Shown piece by piece: positions 23,163 to 25,144 of a DNA stretch of 25,144 bases. Positions within the stretch are counted from its first letter, which is position 1, and the number at the start of each line of letters is the position of its first letter. The DNA is from an uncultured Prevotellaceae bacterium (lineage in GTDB: Bacteria; Bacteroidota; Bacteroidia; Bacteroidales; Bacteroidaceae): positions 1 to 25,144 of the forward strand of contig CACYKX010000050.1 in the NCBI GenBank assembly GCA_902775075.1. The letters run 5' to 3'. Made by a program: the position numbers and the translations under genes. The notes beneath the pieces were generated by a model. The model ran no database searches, was not told where the DNA came from, and saw nothing but the letters and a program-made list of their open reading frames with translations.

Positions 23163-24509
23163 ATGGAGAATATTGATTTAGACCAGAAGTTGGAGTATAA
23201 AGGGTACTGGTGGTTGCCCTCTGATCCAGACAAAAGAGTGGCTGGGGTGCTGACGTATTATCCCAATGAGAAGATAGTACTGGAATTATTAGGATGCTTT
23301 GGCGAGTATTCTCTTGCTATATTGACAGGTAATAACCAAGAGGATATTGTCTATGGTAAGACGGCAGAAAACAAGGAGATTACGCTGATTAATAATTTTA
23401 GGTCGTTGAGTCTTAACTTCAGTGCGGATTTCCCCATCGTGCGGTACACTTGCAACTATATGGTGATAGGGAAGCATGTGGAAGGATTGGACGAAAAACG
23501 GAGTTATTGGGCTACTGCGAGAATACCAGAGTTGTCGTTTTGGTGTCAGCCAGAGGCTATTACGACGACCATGTTCTTTGACAAGAATCATAATTCGACA
23601 ATGACAAATTTGGCGTTCAGTACAAAATTTAGGAGCATGAAGGATATTATCAACAGCGTTGGGGTTAACGAGAATACGACTGTAAAGATAAAGAAGGCTG
23701 TGCGATACAATGGAGACCACTTCGCTCCAGAGGTTGAGCAGTATTCCTATCTTGAAATCCGTAAAAAGAGGAAGGTATCGATTAAGGAGATTGTATCTGA
23801 TATCTTTATGTTTGAGCAGTTCCTTTCGTTGGCGACGCTTAGCATTGTAAAGAGTTCAAAGATTACGTTGTTTGATAAGAGCACTTACCGGCAGGAAGGG
23901 AAAACTAGATTTTATAGGGAGATTCACTTTATACATGCTTTCAGTGAGAGAATCAATCTGCAAAGTGCAGACTCGAATAAGTTCAGGAACCTGTTTGATT
24001 ATCCGACGATTAAGGATGTTTATCCAGAGATAATAACAAAGTGGTATAATGAGCCAATAGAGTTGGCTCCTATACGATATCACTTGATTAGCAGTCTGGA
24101 GAAGAAGCTGCTGTATGGGAGTGTTGATTTCTTAATCGTGATACAGGCACTGGAGGGGTTCTGTAGGAGGTTTAGAAGCAGGAAGTATAGGAAGGTGCAT
24201 GGGTTGCCGGAAAGAGATTATTCGGACTTGTTGGCCATTATGGATAGCCTGTTAGATGAATTCGGTGATATTGAGCTGATACGGAAATGCAAGATTGATA
24301 AAGAAGCAGTTGTAGATTCACGAAACTATTACTCGCATTTTATGCCTAAGCAAAAAGATTCAAAGGTACTTGATGGGTATAAGCTATATGAACAGACAGT
24401 GAGGTTGAGGATATTGTTGGTATGCAGCGTGCTGTCGTTGTTTGGGTTTGATAATAGTCGAATTAATCAGATAATGAAGGAGAGCAACTCAAAGTTTTTG
24501 GAGTTGTAA
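23163..24509 (+). CDS. apeA: ApeA-like HEPN abortive-infection protein
   Basis: A 448-aa protein. The N-terminus has the ApeA pattern, YKGYWWLPSD... GVLTYYPNEKIVLELLGCFG, then an I-x-G-x-T/ITL-type stretch and beta-rich sequence to about residue 200; the C-terminus is a HEPN domain with R387-N-Y-Y-S-H392 followed by a long helix (RLRILLVCSVLSLFG). Known ApeA proteins are single-gene anti-phage systems whose HEPN RNase stops translation on infection. Here the ATG follows the STAND gene by six bases, so the two are probably made together, though ApeA can function alone. The Rx4H site is complete and the length is close to ApeA, so it should be active. Bacteroidetes ApeA variants are diverse, so the symbol is given by family resemblance. 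Confidence 0.82.
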   Translation: MENIDLDQKLEYKGYWWLPSDPDKRVAGVLTYYPNEKIVLELLGCFGEYSLAILTGNNQEDIVYGKTAENKEITLINNFRSLSLNFSADFPIVRYTCNYMVIGKHVEGLDEKRSYWATARIPELSFWCQPEAITTTMFFDKNHNSTMTNLAFSTKFRSMKDIINSVGVNENTTVKIKKAVRYNGDHFAPEVEQYSYLEIRKKRKVSIKEIVSDIFMFEQFLSLATLSIVKSSKITLFDKSTYRQEGKTRFYREIHFIHAFSERINLQSADSNKFRNLFDYPTIKDVYPEIITKWYNEPIELAPIRYHLISSLEKKLLYGSVDFLIVIQALEGFCRRFRSRKYRKVHGLPERDYSDLLAIMDSLLDEFGDIELIRKCKIDKEAVVDSRNYYSHFMPKQKDSKVLDGYKLYEQTVRLRILLVCSVLSLFGFDNSRINQIMKESNSKFLEL

Positions 24510-24592
24510 ACTATACTATGGCGTAGCGATAAACGATGTAAGAAGAGAAACTAGATGGGGAAAACCATCGAACACAGTAATAAAGAAAAGGA

Positions 24593-24736
24593 ATGAGGCA
24601 GCTCAATACTACATATCATAGCGGGATGGCTGGGTATCTGATGGACTTTGGATTTGGCGGGTTCATTGGGTACGGGAAAGGTGTGTCCGTAGAATTGGTG
24701 ATGGAAGAGCTGAATATAAGAATGAGGTATTATTAG
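24593..24736 (+). CDS. possible 47-aa glycine-rich small protein
   Basis: ATG 24593 after AAAAGGA, ending TAG 24734-24736. The peptide contains a hydrophobic, glycine-rich middle (LMDFGFGGFIGYGKGVS) followed by a charged helix (VELVMEELNIRMRYY). No family recognised. The 84-nt spacer before it holds only an A-rich tract and a short AAACTAGATGGGGAAAA segment like that at 7471. Probably a genuine small ORF, or the remainder of a lost gene. Confidence 0.35.
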   Translation: MRQLNTTYHSGMAGYLMDFGFGGFIGYGKGVSVELVMEELNIRMRYY

Positions 24737-24744
24737 GACGATAG

Positions 24745-24856
24745 GCCCTGCGGAGAGGTGCAGGGCTTGGTGACTATCTCAACGGGTGAACCGTTGAGCA
24801 CTGTTAGTATATGAGCATCCCCCGATTCAGCTTTTCGTGAGCTGGGTCGGGGGATG
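24745..24856 (+). terminator. three consecutive perfect or near-perfect hairpins between convergent genes
   Basis: Hairpin 1: GCCCTGC (24745-24751) with GCAGGGC (24760-24766). Hairpin 2: CTCAACGG (24778-24785) with CCGTTGAG (24791-24798), loop GTGAA. Hairpin 3: a 17-bp stem, CATCCCCCGATTCAGCT (24816-24832) with 24840-24856, two G-U pairs, loop 7 nt. They lie between the last + strand ORF and the convergent S24-like gene, where a bidirectional terminator is expected, but none has a long T run. A structured RNA is the alternative. Confidence 0.5.
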
Positions 24857-24876
24857 TCGCGTTTGGTCGGGCCGGT

Positions 24877-25144
24877 TCACTGGCGGCGGTAGTTGCCGAC
24901 GACCTTGTAGATCTCTACGATGATGTCCTTGGGGATGCTGGACTCTACGGGAGTGCCATCGACCATCTGCGTGAAGTTGATGCTTTGCTCGTCAGGCTGA
25001 GTGACAGACACCTTACGGAGAACTTTGTATTCGCTGGTAACGACAACACAGATGAAATCACCAGGAATATATTCCTTCCATGAACTCAGACGCTTCAGTG
25101 CAATGATGTCAGCAGGCATGATGAATGGTGCAAGGGACTTGTCG
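24877..25144 (-). CDS. S24/LexA-like regulator, C-terminal part, runs off window
   Basis: Read on the - strand, the frame enters from the right edge and stops at TGA (24877-24879), giving 88 residues. It begins DKSLAPFI, in the place of the S24 serine motif (S-M-x-P), then an AL-KR strand, EYIPGDFICVVVTSEY, and KVLRKV, where the family has the catalytic lysine. The spacing and the I-P-G-D-F-I-C-V-V-V-T strand fit the LexA/S24 peptidase fold of HTH-S24 repressors in Bacteroidales. The family usually carries an N-terminal helix-turn-helix, which would lie beyond the edge. It may be a stress- or phage-related repressor. It converges on the defence island and is likely not part of its operons. 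Whether the protease is active cannot be judged here. Confidence 0.6.
   Translation of the reverse strand, partial: DKSLAPFIMPADIIALKRLSSWKEYIPGDFICVVVTSEYKVLRKVSVTQPDEQSINFTQMVDGTPVESSIPKDIIVEIYKVVGNYRRQ

Noticed and set aside
7886..24509. CRISPR array or Cas genes in the island
   Set aside because: No regularly spaced direct repeats were seen and none of the proteins has Cas1, Cas2 or effector motifs, although an RT is present.
4722..25144. Insertion sequence, integrase or conjugative genes that would explain the island
   Set aside because: No DDE or tyrosine/serine recombinase motif and no relaxase found in any frame; the TOPRIM primase alone is not enough to call a plasmid or ICE.

Overview
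This window most likely comes from a Bacteroidales genome, probably Prevotella/Segatella-like. The evidence is one near-perfect Bacteroidetes-type promoter (TTTG, 19 bp, TATCTTTG, at 16615-16645), weak Shine-Dalgarno signals, moderate AT content, and the protein families seen. All confident genes are on the + strand except a regulator fragment at the right edge. No integrase, transposase, tRNA, rRNA or CRISPR array was recognised. All assignments come from reading motifs; no database search was run.

Left part (1-4829), nucleotide-sugar block: the end of a WbuC-like cupin gene, a galacturonokinase-like GHMP kinase, a short sugar nucleotidyltransferase, a UDP-glucose 6-dehydrogenase and a UDP-glucuronate 4-epimerase. 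Together they could make UDP-galacturonate both by salvage (GalA to GalA-1-P to UDP-GalA) and de novo (UDP-Glc to UDP-GlcA to UDP-GalA), presumably for capsule, exopolysaccharide or LPS. A long hairpin followed by a T run closes the block.

Transition (4830-7885): an unrecognised 286-aa protein, a ComEC-like metallo-beta-lactamase hydrolase overlapping a 162-aa partner, two tiny ORFs, and about 310 nt without a gene that holds several small inverted repeats.

Central and right part (7886-24509), a dense defence-like island with three modules. Module A (7886-11384) has five overlapping genes: a CDA-fold deaminase (CAE...CxxC), an unrecognised 208-aa protein, a PLD-type nuclease, an EVE/PUA-like reader and a protein with a C-terminal HEPN Rx4H motif. 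Module B (11490-16592) has three overlapping genes: a short DnaG-like CHC2-TOPRIM primase, an unrecognised 220-aa protein, and a 1134-aa reverse transcriptase (YVDD) fused to a C-terminal HD domain. Module C (17073-24509) has a 76-aa helicase-associated-like protein, a 1949-aa Avs-like STAND ATPase with an N-terminal Cap4-like nuclease domain, and an ApeA-like HEPN protein. Between B and C lies a strong promoter followed by about 350 nt with mutually exclusive hairpins, which is either a regulated leader or a non-coding RNA.

Right edge (24510-25144): a possible 47-aa ORF, three strong consecutive hairpins, and on the - strand the C-terminal part of an S24/LexA-like regulator that runs out of the window.

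The most promising candidates for an undescribed system are module B (primase plus RT-HD) and module A (deaminase, PLD, EVE and HEPN in one coupled operon).
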